A DNA stretch of 54,604 nt, from positions 1 to 54,604 of the forward strand of contig NZ_FNJI01000031.1 of assembly GCF_900104445.1 (NCBI RefSeq). Direction: 5' to 3'. Below the pieces are notes generated by a model. That model was not told where the DNA came from, ran no database searches, and was given only the letters and a program-made list of their open reading frames with translations. This stretch comes from Desulforhopalus singaporensis (lineage in GTDB: Bacteria; Desulfobacterota; Desulfobulbia; Desulfobulbales; Desulfocapsaceae). Shown here in pieces: positions 25,559 through 34,591 of the stretch; within the stretch, counting starts at the first letter, position 1, and each line of letters begins with the position of its first letter. Position numbers and translations under genes: made by a program.

Positions 25559-27289
25559 TTAGACATTTCTACCCCTTAGTATGCTCGCCCCCCTTGAGGT
25601 TTCACTGGCCAAGCGAGTAAACAGTCCCAGGGGTCCGGTTTTGCTGTTTGTAAATTTCTTTAGCTTTTTTGAACGCTCGTTCAGGATCAGTTGTATTTCT
25701 TCAGTTGTCTTGGCAACACCACGAATACCGACAATATCAAGCGAGCGGTTAGCTACGCTGATTCTTATCAGGTCATTCTCCTCAACTAATGCGATGGGGC
25801 CGCCGACAGCTGCCTCAGGAGTAACATGACCGATAGCGGGCCCACGAGATGCTCCGGAAAAACGGCCGTCCGTGACCAGGGACACAGTAGATCTTAATGC
25901 TTCTTTGGTGTGGAGGGTTTCAGTTGTCTTGAACATCTCCGGCATGCCAGAACCTTTAGGTCCTTCATAACGAATAACAATCACATCCCCGGCATTGATA
26001 TCCCCTTTTTCAATGGCCGCAATTGCATCTTCTTCTGAATCAAAAGGCCGGGCTGGACCCTCATGCTCGTGCATTTCCACAACAACCGACGCATGCTTTA
26101 CGACGGAACCTCCTGGAGCCAGATTCCCCTTCAGTACAGCCAGTCCCCCGTCTTTCTTGTAAGGGGTTTTTAAAGGCTGTATAACTTCTTCCGGGCGGAC
26201 CTTGTAGTTTTTAAGCCACAGCGCATTCTGTGCAAAAAAACCTCGCGATTCTAATTCTTCCAGATTTTCGCCGACGGTTTTTCCGGTAACGGTCAAAGCC
26301 TCCAGGTGAAGGTGGTCCTTTAATGCCCGCATGACCCCGGGAACACCACCAGCAAACCAGAGAAGCTGGGTGGGCCACTTACCGCTGAGCTGCATACTGC
26401 ACAGGACAGGAATTTTTCTGTGGATACAATCAAAATCGTCCGGGGATATATCGATACCTGCCTGGTCTGCAATTGCTGGTATATGCAGCAGGGCGTTGGT
26501 GGAACCGGAAACAGCCGCATGGATCATAATTGCATTTTCAAAGCTCTCGCGCGTCAAAATTTTTCCGGGGGTAATGCCGCTTTTGAGCAGGTTCAAAACC
26601 TGGCTGCCGGCATTGTCTGCATACTGTCGAATAAAGTTGGACCAAGCCGGCATCAGGGCATTACCAGGCAGGGAAAGCCCCAGGGCCTCTGCCATAATCT
26701 GCATGGTTGCAGCGGTACCCATATATTGACAGGCCCCGCTTGACGGACAGGCACTTGCCTGAAAGAAAAGCTGTTCCTCTTCACTCATTGTCCCTTGCTG
26801 AACCAGTTCCCGGGTTTCGTAGCATTTGACAGCGGTGATGAAGTCTGGCCCAGGCATCATCGAACCGCCGCAGAAGTGAATTGCAGGGATATCGAGGCTG
26901 GCAATGGCCATAAGATGAGCGGGGCTCGATTTATCGCAGGAAGAGAACGTTATCAAGGCATCATAGGGTAAGGATCGGCAATGAATTTCCACAATTGCCG
27001 CTATAAGATCCCGTGAAACCAGAGAGTAGTTCATCCCGTCATGACCGCAAGCCACCCCGTCACAGATATCGGTTACTGTATATACTGCCGGTTTCCCGCC
27101 GGATTTGTAAACTCCGATACGAGATTCTTCAACCAGCTGATTTAGGTGCCTACTGCCGGGGTGACTATCGCCGTAGGCGCTTTCCAGCAGTACGTGCGGT
27201 TTACTTAAATCGTCAGGAGTCCAGCCAGTTCCCAGCAAAAGGGGATCGGCCTCCGGATTAACAATTCGGGTATGCTGACTACGTAACAT
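25559..27289 (-). CDS. IlvD/Edd-family dehydratase
   Basis: A 576-residue iron-sulfur dehydratase of the dihydroxy-acid / sugar-acid family. Three cluster cysteine motifs are visible: VTDICDGVACGHDG near residue 75, FSSCDKSSPAHLMA near 115 and ACPSSGACQYMGTAATM near 185; the C-terminal domain has TDGRFSGASRGPAIGHV. The ATG at 27289 has GGAGA at proper spacing; an ATG three codons upstream overlaps that site. It is encoded 94 bases after the MttB-like gene on the same strand. Valine-pathway IlvD is possible, but the catabolic context and the DapA-type lyase domain in the cluster fit a hydroxy-acid dehydratase giving a 2-keto-3-deoxy product. Confidence 0.85.
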   Translation of the reverse strand: MLRSQHTRIVNPEADPLLLGTGWTPDDLSKPHVLLESAYGDSHPGSRHLNQLVEESRIGVYKSGGKPAVYTVTDICDGVACGHDGMNYSLVSRDLIAAIVEIHCRSLPYDALITFSSCDKSSPAHLMAIASLDIPAIHFCGGSMMPGPDFITAVKCYETRELVQQGTMSEEEQLFFQASACPSSGACQYMGTAATMQIMAEALGLSLPGNALMPAWSNFIRQYADNAGSQVLNLLKSGITPGKILTRESFENAIMIHAAVSGSTNALLHIPAIADQAGIDISPDDFDCIHRKIPVLCSMQLSGKWPTQLLWFAGGVPGVMRALKDHLHLEALTVTGKTVGENLEELESRGFFAQNALWLKNYKVRPEEVIQPLKTPYKKDGGLAVLKGNLAPGGSVVKHASVVVEMHEHEGPARPFDSEEDAIAAIEKGDINAGDVIVIRYEGPKGSGMPEMFKTTETLHTKEALRSTVSLVTDGRFSGASRGPAIGHVTPEAAVGGPIALVEENDLIRISVANRSLDIVGIRGVAKTTEEIQLILNERSKKLKKFTNSKTGPLGLFTRLASETSRGASILRGRNV

Positions 27290-27383
27290 AATCGTCATTC
27301 TCCATGGAATTTATCTGAGCTTTTTCATCGTTTGTTCATAAATTGACGATGGGATTGGCCGGCCCATATCCCCACGACTCCTG

Positions 27384-28826
27384 TCATATTGCTACCGAGA
27401 CTCTCTTTTCTGCGTATTTCCGTAAATCAAGTTCTATGTCCTTGGGCAGTAAGCTGTCAGGGGAATTTGCCAATATCTCTTTACTTCTCAAATGGCCACG
27501 ATCTTCTGCATTCAGACTGCCACCTTTTTGCCATTTGTTATAAGTATCCCAATCAGCGATACTAGGTTGCCAACGGCTGCGGCATTTTTTCAGCGTGCTG
27601 GGGTTCATCAGGTAATTGCCCTTGTGCGCCTCCTGCTGGATCAAGTCGACACTCAGGTCGGTATCGTCGCCCGAGATACCTTCCATGACCCTTACTACCC
27701 TTTCAATGCTTTCTACATCCAGTAGATATTTCCCCAGGGATACAGTCATCTGACTTTCCATTGTGCCCAGTACATTATTGAGAAAATGCGCCCCGGCAAG
27801 GATCGGCATGAACAGGTTCTGCATGACCTCGGCACCAGCTTGGTAGTCTATCGCTTTGGAATCTGTCAGGCCCCCCATCACTCTGGTGGGTAAGAGATAT
27901 TGGTCGAGCGCCATCTGGAGTCCGACCATAACTATCAAGTTACTTTCAGGAGATCCGCAAATATAGGAGCCACTGCGCATATCGGCCACTGTACCTCCTG
28001 GCACGTAAACAATCGGCGTTCCAGGTGCTGTTAATTGCGCAAGTACCAGACCACCAAGAATTTCTGTATTCATCAAAGTGGCGGTACCCAACAAACTTAT
28101 GGGTCCGGAGACACCCGCCATGATGCACGAGTTGATATATAACGGCTGACGATGTCTTGCGTAGGTGAGGATCGTTTCTGACGCAGTTCTGGCGTATTTA
28201 AGGGGGGATAAGGGACACACAGGGGCAGCAACAACATGCTCTTCCCAAACCTGCGCAGAACTTCCATAGGCGATTTCTACCATCTTGAACATATTCAGGA
28301 CATCTTCACCCAAAGAGGAAAAAGCCCAGATAGGTTTGTCCGTATGGCGCAGTATCTGGTATAACATCTGGAAAGTTTTATGCTTTGGCTCCAGGTCACT
28401 TGGGTCGACTGGCAATCCCCCAACGACGCTTACGCTATCCAGGGCATGAGAGAGTTTGGTCAGGTTGATAAAATCTTCCATAGTTCCCGGGCGCCTGCCA
28501 TTCTCAGGGTCGTAGATGTTGACCGGGCCGTACGCCCCGGAGAGAACCAGCCGTTTTTGACGATGTCCTACAAGGATTGATCGGGCATCATTGCGGCCCC
28601 TGTGCCGATATGTTGAAGGTGCGCTTTGAATCGCATCGTCGACCATCTTCTCGTCAATAAAGACTGTACGGCCTTCGACCCTGGCACCGTGTTTTTTAAA
28701 TATTGCCAAGGCCTCCTCAGATTCAAAGACAATTCCTGTCTCCGCAAGAATTCTCAGAGTGGCGTCATGTAGACGAGTCATCTGATCAGGAGATACAGGT
28801 TTGAGGGAACATGCTGCAAGCGACAT
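27384..28826 (-). CDS. MttB-superfamily methyltransferase (non-pyrrolysine)
   Basis: A 480-residue protein of the trimethylamine methyltransferase (MttB/COG5598) superfamily: LHDATLRILAETGIVFESEEAL at the N-terminus, GAYGPVNIYDPENGRRPGTMEDF near residue 100, GVSGPISLLGTATLMNTEILGGLVLAQL near 240 and LLPTRVMGGLTDSKAIDYQAG near 315. No in-frame TAG interrupts it, so it is of the pyrrolysine-free type, whose studied members demethylate betaines such as glycine betaine, proline betaine and carnitine. Such enzymes need a corrinoid partner and a methylcorrinoid:THF methyltransferase; neither is in the window. A TAAGGAGA site precedes the ATG. It sits between the IlvD-like and amidohydrolase genes. 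Confidence 0.88.
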   Translation of the reverse strand: MSLAACSLKPVSPDQMTRLHDATLRILAETGIVFESEEALAIFKKHGARVEGRTVFIDEKMVDDAIQSAPSTYRHRGRNDARSILVGHRQKRLVLSGAYGPVNIYDPENGRRPGTMEDFINLTKLSHALDSVSVVGGLPVDPSDLEPKHKTFQMLYQILRHTDKPIWAFSSLGEDVLNMFKMVEIAYGSSAQVWEEHVVAAPVCPLSPLKYARTASETILTYARHRQPLYINSCIMAGVSGPISLLGTATLMNTEILGGLVLAQLTAPGTPIVYVPGGTVADMRSGSYICGSPESNLIVMVGLQMALDQYLLPTRVMGGLTDSKAIDYQAGAEVMQNLFMPILAGAHFLNNVLGTMESQMTVSLGKYLLDVESIERVVRVMEGISGDDTDLSVDLIQQEAHKGNYLMNPSTLKKCRSRWQPSIADWDTYNKWQKGGSLNAEDRGHLRSKEILANSPDSLLPKDIELDLRKYAEKRVSVAI

Positions 28827-28954
28827 ATACTTTCTCCTTAATATTTTGTACCAGAATTCATAAGAGACAGAGTTTTCTCATGAAAAACAATCTGTCGGGA
28901 TCATCAGTGTCAATGTTTTTCATATGAGATCAACAAGGATTTTCAACCGCAGGA

Positions 28955-30127
28955 CTACCTATTTCTCAGGCTCTTTCCCCAGATCAATTCTCCATCTTTA
29001 ATTGTCATTTTAGGTGAAAATCTTTGATCGAAACAGAGCGTTTTTTCGCACGTATCCGAATAGTTGAAATTTCCTCTCTCTATTTCGAGTACAGCTATAT
29101 CAGCAGGCCTTCCGACTGCCAGCGTGCCAGCTTTTTCAGTAATATTTATTGCCTGGGCGGGACGAAGGGTTACCCTCTCGATAATTTCAGATACGCTTAG
29201 ACCTAATCCAAGAAATTTGCTCATGGTTGCCGGTAAGTCATATGCCGGTCCGTCAATACTGAACACATGAAGATCCGAACTGATCACGTCCGGATAGAAA
29301 CCTTTTTTGATCAGTTTTTCGGCTGTATCAAAAGAAAAACTTCCGCTGCCGTGACCGATATCAAAAAGCACTCCACGCTTCCGAGCCTCGATAGCCTCGG
29401 TGACAACGTTACCTTGGCCATCGATCAAAGAATTAGGATCGCCCCTGAATGCGTGGGTCAGGATATCACCCTTTTCCAGTACCGGAAGAATCTCTTCAAC
29501 CGTTGCGGGCGGCGTCCCGATATGAACAGCTAAGGGTTTTTTTAAAGAAAGAGAAACCTTCTTGGCAGTACGCAACGCAACCACTCCATTAGTGCCGGCA
29601 GCATCCGAACAACATCTTATTTTTATTCCCCGTATAATACTATGATACTGAGTACCTGCCTGGATAGCTCGATCAGGAATTGCCATTCTGAGATCTTCAA
29701 GCTCGCCGACATATACGGAAACATCCGGGGCGTAGACAGCTCCACTCAGCCCATTGAAAGCAATATTTAAAAAAGAATAGAGATTCAACTGAGATTTTTT
29801 TACGATGTGCTCAATAAAACCGGATATATTAGCAGCACCACATGTTCCAAAGTCCACAAGAGTTGTCACACAGCTTTTGGGTCCGATTTTATCGGCATCA
29901 ACACCCCATCCACCGCCCCAACATATATGAGTATGAAAATCTATAAGACCTGGACAAACCAATAAGCTATCAACACTATATTCCAATGCGGAAGACTGAT
30001 TGATTGTCTTGTCAATTGCGGCAATAAAGCCATTTTTAACCGCAATATCTCCAACCATGTCCAATTCGCAGAAAGGATCGATAATTCTCCCACCTTTTAA
30101 AACGAAATCAAAATTCACTTTTCCCAA
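28955..30127 (-). CDS. Amidohydrolase / cyclic deacetylase-like
   Basis: A 390-residue amidohydrolase-superfamily enzyme of the dihydroorotase/deacetylase branch. Metal and catalytic residues are visible: GLIDFHTHICWGG near residue 58, IRGIKIRCC near 165 with the probable carboxylated lysine, LAVHIG near 200, THAFRG near 225, FDIGHGSGSF near 255 and SSDLH near 285. Family members hydrolyse amides of N-acyl amino acids, acetyl-mandelate or cyclic ureas. Placed between MttB-like and BCCT genes, it may open a ring or remove an acyl group from the pathway substrate; this is inference. Confidence 0.8.
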   Translation of the reverse strand: MGKVNFDFVLKGGRIIDPFCELDMVGDIAVKNGFIAAIDKTINQSSALEYSVDSLLVCPGLIDFHTHICWGGGWGVDADKIGPKSCVTTLVDFGTCGAANISGFIEHIVKKSQLNLYSFLNIAFNGLSGAVYAPDVSVYVGELEDLRMAIPDRAIQAGTQYHSIIRGIKIRCCSDAAGTNGVVALRTAKKVSLSLKKPLAVHIGTPPATVEEILPVLEKGDILTHAFRGDPNSLIDGQGNVVTEAIEARKRGVLFDIGHGSGSFSFDTAEKLIKKGFYPDVISSDLHVFSIDGPAYDLPATMSKFLGLGLSVSEIIERVTLRPAQAINITEKAGTLAVGRPADIAVLEIERGNFNYSDTCEKTLCFDQRFSPKMTIKDGELIWGKSLRNR

Positions 30128-30203
30128 TCCTCCGTAAAGGCTATCTCACTAAAAACAGCTGGATATTTTAGAGAACTTTTCTTTCCTTACAAAGAACATT
30201 AAA

Positions 30204-30246
30204 CCGGCGGGTATATAAATCATGAACTACCAGTGGTACCCGCCGG
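30204..30246 (-). terminator. Hairpin downstream of BCCT gene
   Basis: CCGGCGGGTA (30204-30213) pairs perfectly with TACCCGCCGG (30237-30246) around a 23-base loop, 40 bases after the BCCT stop on the minus strand. The following transcribed bases, TTTAATGTTCTTTG, are T-rich but not a clean run. It probably separates the transporter from the downstream catabolic genes or lowers read-through. Confidence 0.55.
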
Positions 30247-30285
30247 ATTAACAGTTAAAAGATAGCAACGGTTCCGATTACGGGA

Positions 30286-31833
30286 TCACAAATCCCCTGT
30301 ATCAGCCATCTTCAGCATTTTAACAATCGAATACATATAAACGATCAAAACAACGAAGAATGGGGCTCCACAAACAATAGCAAGTGATTTTATTGCATCA
30401 AAATTCCCTACACTCACTGATACCAGACCAAAAAAACCTATTACGGCTCCCCATAAGATTCGCATTGTTATTTTGGGATCACTCTCACCTTTTGCAACTT
30501 GCATGGAGATGAAGTATGTCGTCGAGTCGTATGTCGTTATACCGTAGATGATGGTACTTACGAAAACAAAGACGGTGGTGATACTGGCAAAAGGATATTG
30601 TTCGAGTATGACGTAAAGCGTACTCCCCACGTCATTTTTAATACTTTCGTATATTGGAAATGCTCCGGATATTTCAATATGAGCTGCTATTGAACCCATT
30701 ATTCCAAAGAGGATAAACGTCATTGCCGTTGGTAATATCACCGAGCCCAGAACATATTCTTTTATTGTCCTTCCTTTAGAAATTCGTGCAATAAATCCCC
30801 CGCAGAAAGGTATATAACTTGCCCACCATAAAATAAAGAAAACCAACCACCAATTATTCCAACCTCTTGTTTGCCATTCCCCATTGACAAATGTCCCTGC
30901 ATCTCCCCAGAGGGAAGCTGAAAAGAAATTATTTAAATAGAGCCCAAGAGCTTCAAATATGTTGGTGAAAATATAGTTCGTAGGCCCAACAATAAGTAAG
31001 AAAATACACAATGCAGCACTCATCCATATATTGACAAGGCTTAGAAATTTTATTCCTCGTTTAATACCACTTGATGCAGAAGCAACAAACGCTGCCACAA
31101 GAAAAATCATCGAAATGACTTTTCCGGTAAAACCAACTTCGATTCCCAGAAAACTGCTCAAACCAAAACCAATCATGGTTATACCGAAACCGAGTGCAGC
31201 CGCTGTTCCGCCTAAACTGGCGACCGCACCGAGAACATCAGTGGCCTTACCCCACTTGTTTGTGTAGGCTTTTTCTTTGAATATGCCATAGAGTCCTGCT
31301 GCGAGATTGATTGGCTTACCTAGTCGGTAAGCCGGAAACGCTATTGCTAATCCACCAACTGCAAACAGCATCCAACCATGAATACCCCAATCCATGAAGA
31401 CACTCTGCAAAGCCATCGGAACCCCTCCAGGTTTCCCAGTCTGCCCTGCATTTGCGATCATTGCGGAGGTATCTAAGTGATACATGATCTCAGCACCTGT
31501 CCACATCCATACACCCAAACCAAACCCAGCACTGAACATCATTGACACCCACGCCAGGGTACTGAATTCCGGTTGGTCATCCTCTTTGCCCAGTTTTAGT
31601 TTTCCATACCGACTGAAAGCCAACCAGAATCCGAACAAAATTACGATAAGAGCACTTACCTGAAATCCCCAGGCGAAGTTAAAAATGAGCCATTTGTTGA
31701 TGGTGTCGAAAAAAGCCTGAAATCCCTTATTGTCAAAAACAATGAGTCCAACAGCTGCCGTTAATGTGGCCATAAGCGGGTAGAATACATATTGATCGTA
31801 TTCACCAAATATCGATTCAAAAATTTTTTTCAT
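30286..31833 (-). CDS. BCCT-family transporter (betaine/carnitine/choline)
   Basis: A 515-residue membrane protein with about 12 helices and BCCT signatures: FAWGFQVSALIVILFGFWLAFS near residue 55, MFSAGFGLGVWMWTGAEIMYHL near 95, and ILWWASYIPFCGGFIARISKGRTIKEY near 330, matching the WWxSWxPFVGxFIARISRGRT block. BCCT proteins carry quaternary ammonium compounds, by sodium or proton symport or by exchange. A GGGGAAG site precedes the ATG. The neighbouring MttB-like enzyme suggests that the cargo is methylated and used as substrate, rather than as osmoprotectant. Confidence 0.92.
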   Translation of the reverse strand: MKKIFESIFGEYDQYVFYPLMATLTAAVGLIVFDNKGFQAFFDTINKWLIFNFAWGFQVSALIVILFGFWLAFSRYGKLKLGKEDDQPEFSTLAWVSMMFSAGFGLGVWMWTGAEIMYHLDTSAMIANAGQTGKPGGVPMALQSVFMDWGIHGWMLFAVGGLAIAFPAYRLGKPINLAAGLYGIFKEKAYTNKWGKATDVLGAVASLGGTAAALGFGITMIGFGLSSFLGIEVGFTGKVISMIFLVAAFVASASSGIKRGIKFLSLVNIWMSAALCIFLLIVGPTNYIFTNIFEALGLYLNNFFSASLWGDAGTFVNGEWQTRGWNNWWLVFFILWWASYIPFCGGFIARISKGRTIKEYVLGSVILPTAMTFILFGIMGSIAAHIEISGAFPIYESIKNDVGSTLYVILEQYPFASITTVFVFVSTIIYGITTYDSTTYFISMQVAKGESDPKITMRILWGAVIGFFGLVSVSVGNFDAIKSLAIVCGAPFFVVLIVYMYSIVKMLKMADTGDL

Positions 31834-32018
31834 TGCTACTTCCCCTTATAAATAATGATGTTTTCCTCCCGATCAGCAACGGTGCACTGTCACTAACCAG
31901 GAGTTTGCAGATGCATCCACGTTGATAAGGTTAGCCTTTTAAAATTTGCCAGCATGATCTTTCATTGTTGCGATAGGCGATGCAGAAATGACCTCGACAT
32001 ATCTCTTCTTGATCGGGT

Positions 32019-34073
32019 TTAACCGTTCACCTCTACTACTTCAGCCAACATGTTCTTCAGTAGTTTCCTGCCATCACAATCAACCGTCGCAGATTGTCGA
32101 CTGCCGATCACTCCCGTTTGAACCAATATGTTGTGGAGTTGTCTCCTTCCTGCTCGATCAACCGTCGCAGACGGCCTCCTCGCATGGCCACATTCATAGC
32201 CCTGAACCTCAACGGATGCCTTAAGCGACCCAGGAAAGGGAAGGCCAAAGACCACCTCCATGATCTTGCAGAGTTTGCGGTGGCACTCCTGGGCCCTTTT
32301 CACTTCACCCGCCTGGTAGGCGTCGTAGATTTCACGGCACAGTGCCGGTGCGACACTGGCTCCCACGCCCATGAAACCTTCGCCGCCACATGCCATGGTG
32401 CCAAGGAAGACCTCATCAAGGCCGCTGAGTACCGAAAAAGACTGGTGGCGAGTCGCGTTTATGATGGCCACAGTGCTCGTAAGGTCGGCCACGTTTTTGA
32501 TACCTACGATATTTTTCTCACGAGCCAGCTCAGCGATTGATTCGGTGGACATAGTGACGTTGGTCGCATCCGGGTAATGGTAGATCATCACCCCCGGCTT
32601 GGAAAAGCGGGCAATTTCCTTGTAGAAAGCCAACGCGCCCTCCTCGGTGGTTGCCGGATCATACGGGGTCATAACCAGCACATAATCTGCACCTACTTCA
32701 CCGGCGTAGGAACACAGATCCTTTGTCCATTTGGTCGTATTGGCCCCACAGCAGGCGACAATCTTGAGCTTTCCGGCGGCGGCATCAACAGCGGTTTTAA
32801 AGAGCAGCTTACGCTCTTCAATGGAAAGAGATGGAAATTCGCCGGAATTGCCCCCCACAAGGATTCCATCAAGGCCGTTTTCGATACAACGGTTAACCTG
32901 TACAGCGATATTTTTTACATCCAGGCTCTCGTCACGTAGCATTGGCGTGGGCATGGCGGCATAGACGCCGGTAATTTCCTTGGGTGAGCTGACGGTACGA
33001 TTTTCAAGGAAATCACGGGTGCTTTCGAAAGTGAGGTTGCCCACGCTCTGGACAGCATTAACCCGTGTTCTTTCCGCATCATAAAACACCCGGTTACAAA
33101 GGGTGATTGCAACCTCTTGCCCTCCGGTTTCAACGACAACCTTTGCATCCGGTTCAGCCGCCTTCACATCCAGAAGACAGTAACCAATGCTTTTTTCCAC
33201 GGTGTATCCGTAGTTGGCGGTGGTTACCTTGCCAACTACCTTACCCTTGACCTTGACCGGGCTTTCATTTTCAATATCGATTTCATCGTCTTCAGCAACG
33301 AAACCCATCAATTTGCGGGTAATACCTGCTTTCTTGACTTTTTCGAGTGCTTTTTTACCAATGAAATCCTTGTCCCATTTCACCGACCATCCCATGCCCA
33401 GCTCCAGGGGATTGTTTCCCCTAAAATCCCGGACGGTAACCAATCCCTTTTCAGTGGGAACACTTTCCATGGTGACATCACTTTCGATCAGTCGGCCTCC
33501 ATATTTCTTACCAGCTTTCAGAAGGGTTTCAACAATACGGTCGATGCGGGTTTTATCGGCAAAAATTTCAAATCCAAGCTCCCCGGTAAAGCCGGTACGA
33601 GAAAGGATGACCGGCACTCCACCCACCTGATTTTCCATGAAAGTGTAGTATTTCATGTCGGTCATATCCTGGACCAGACAGGAAGCCAGGAGCCGGCGGG
33701 AATCCGGACCCTGGATTGCCCAGAGGACAATCTCTTCGGACAAATCCTCAAAAGATACCGCACAATTGGTCCGGTGCTCATTAAACCAGCGCAGGGTATC
33801 GTTCTTGAAAGCCGAGATCACCCAGAATTTCTCATCGTGAAAGCAGTAGACGGTGACATCGTCAATCATCTGAGCCTGCTCATTCAGCATACTGGTGTAA
33901 GTGACCTGGCCTGGAACGAGGCGGCCAATATCGTTGACACACATGCCTTCGAGGAAGGCGCGGGCATCTTCACCTTTAATCTCCATCAGGCCCAGGGTGA
34001 AATCATAGATGGCCACTCGATTTCTGATTTGTTCGTGGTCCAGCCTTCTGGCAAAGTCATTCTTTTTGCTCAT
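32019..34073 (-). CDS. Fusion of GcvT-type methyltransferase and DapA-type lyase
   Basis: One unbroken 684-residue frame. Residues about 1-365 are a GcvT/aminomethyltransferase fold: FLEGMCVNDIGRLVPGQVTYTSMLNE, LWAIQGPDSRRLL, SRTGFTGELGFEIF, FRGNNPLELGMGWSVKWDKDFIGK. Residues about 380-640 are a DapA/NAL-type TIM barrel: ITGVYAAMPTPM, GILVGGNSGEFPSLSIEER, MIYHYPDA with the proton-relay tyrosine, and NIVGIKNVAD with the Schiff-base lysine. The C-terminus carries a 26-residue tandem duplication. GcvT-type enzymes move methyl or methylene from N- or S-methylated substrates to THF; the barrel does aldol-type cleavage or deamination. Fusion suggests consecutive steps on one substrate. It is the first gene of the minus-strand cluster, divergent from IclR. 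Confidence 0.88.
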   Translation of the reverse strand: MSKKNDFARRLDHEQIRNRVAIYDFTLGLMEIKGEDARAFLEGMCVNDIGRLVPGQVTYTSMLNEQAQMIDDVTVYCFHDEKFWVISAFKNDTLRWFNEHRTNCAVSFEDLSEEIVLWAIQGPDSRRLLASCLVQDMTDMKYYTFMENQVGGVPVILSRTGFTGELGFEIFADKTRIDRIVETLLKAGKKYGGRLIESDVTMESVPTEKGLVTVRDFRGNNPLELGMGWSVKWDKDFIGKKALEKVKKAGITRKLMGFVAEDDEIDIENESPVKVKGKVVGKVTTANYGYTVEKSIGYCLLDVKAAEPDAKVVVETGGQEVAITLCNRVFYDAERTRVNAVQSVGNLTFESTRDFLENRTVSSPKEITGVYAAMPTPMLRDESLDVKNIAVQVNRCIENGLDGILVGGNSGEFPSLSIEERKLLFKTAVDAAAGKLKIVACCGANTTKWTKDLCSYAGEVGADYVLVMTPYDPATTEEGALAFYKEIARFSKPGVMIYHYPDATNVTMSTESIAELAREKNIVGIKNVADLTSTVAIINATRHQSFSVLSGLDEVFLGTMACGGEGFMGVGASVAPALCREIYDAYQAGEVKRAQECHRKLCKIMEVVFGLPFPGSLKASVEVQGYECGHARRPSATVDRAGRRQLHNILVQTGVIGSRQSATVDCDGRKLLKNMLAEVVEVNG
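32079..32171. repeat. 78-bp diverged tandem duplication in the fusion gene
   Basis: ATCAACCGTCGCAGA occurs at 32079-32093 and again at 32157-32171, exactly 78 bases (26 codons) apart, within longer diverged copies. The protein shows PSATVDRAGRRQLHNILVQTG followed by QSATVDCDGRKLLKNMLAEV. The frame is kept, so the duplication lengthens the C-terminal helix region of the DapA domain. Confidence 0.65.
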
Positions 34074-34301
34074 TTTTTTCTCCGTTATTTCAAGCTATCA
34101 CTTTAACACTGCGCGTCACTGACAACGCTTTACCTGGCCGACTTATCAGCTTTCCAAAGAGATTTAACACCTCCCTTTCCTTCCCAGCAACGACCGAAAC
34201 CCGCTCTTTATTGGAAATAGCACAATTGTTTTTCAACCAGCCCCGTCTGACGATTTCTCAAAATTCACGACTGACGGAAACCGTCACTAGTCAAAAGCAT
34301 G

Positions 34302-34320
34302 CGTCATACATATTATGACA
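34302..34320. promoter_or_regulatory. 19-bp palindrome, probable IclR operator 1
   Basis: CGTCATACATATTATGACA has arms (c/T)GTCATA and TATGACA around five bases. It matches the site at 34496-34514 in arm sequence and spacing, and lies about 230 bases upstream of the fusion gene start, within the divergent promoter region. Confidence 0.6.
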
Positions 34321-34495
34321 CATGTTCGTTATTTATGACTGTTTATCACTATATCATACACATGTCAACGACATTGTCTAAATTTTACAAGACTGTCATA
34401 TCCCTAATATTGATGTAAACTCGAAATTTACTGATAAATTACCTTACCTGTCGAATACTTACCTACCAAAACCACTTGAAAGAAAAAAATAATTA

Positions 34496-34514
34496 TGTCA
34501 TATTTATTATGACA
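34496..34514. promoter_or_regulatory. 19-bp palindrome, probable IclR operator 2
   Basis: TGTCATATTTATTATGACA is a palindrome with 7-bp arms and a 5-bp centre, about 80 bases upstream of the preferred IclR start codon. It shares the TGTCATA-N5-TATGACA pattern with the site at 34302-34320. The two centres are 194 bp apart. IclR binding is inferred from position. Confidence 0.6.
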
Positions 34515-34591
34515 CAATGAGGCTTAAAACTTCTCATTGGCATAAAAGTGTTACCGATCAAGACCACTCAAACATCGTCAAGGTTAGTGCT

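Noticed and set aside
27384-28826. A pyrrolysine-dependent trimethylamine methyltransferase
   Set aside because: There is no in-frame TAG in the gene and no pyl genes are in the window.
33117-34106. A 329-codon open frame on the plus strand opposite the GcvT-DapA gene
   Set aside because: It is antisense to a clearly conserved protein over its whole length, has no ribosome binding site and resembles no protein family.
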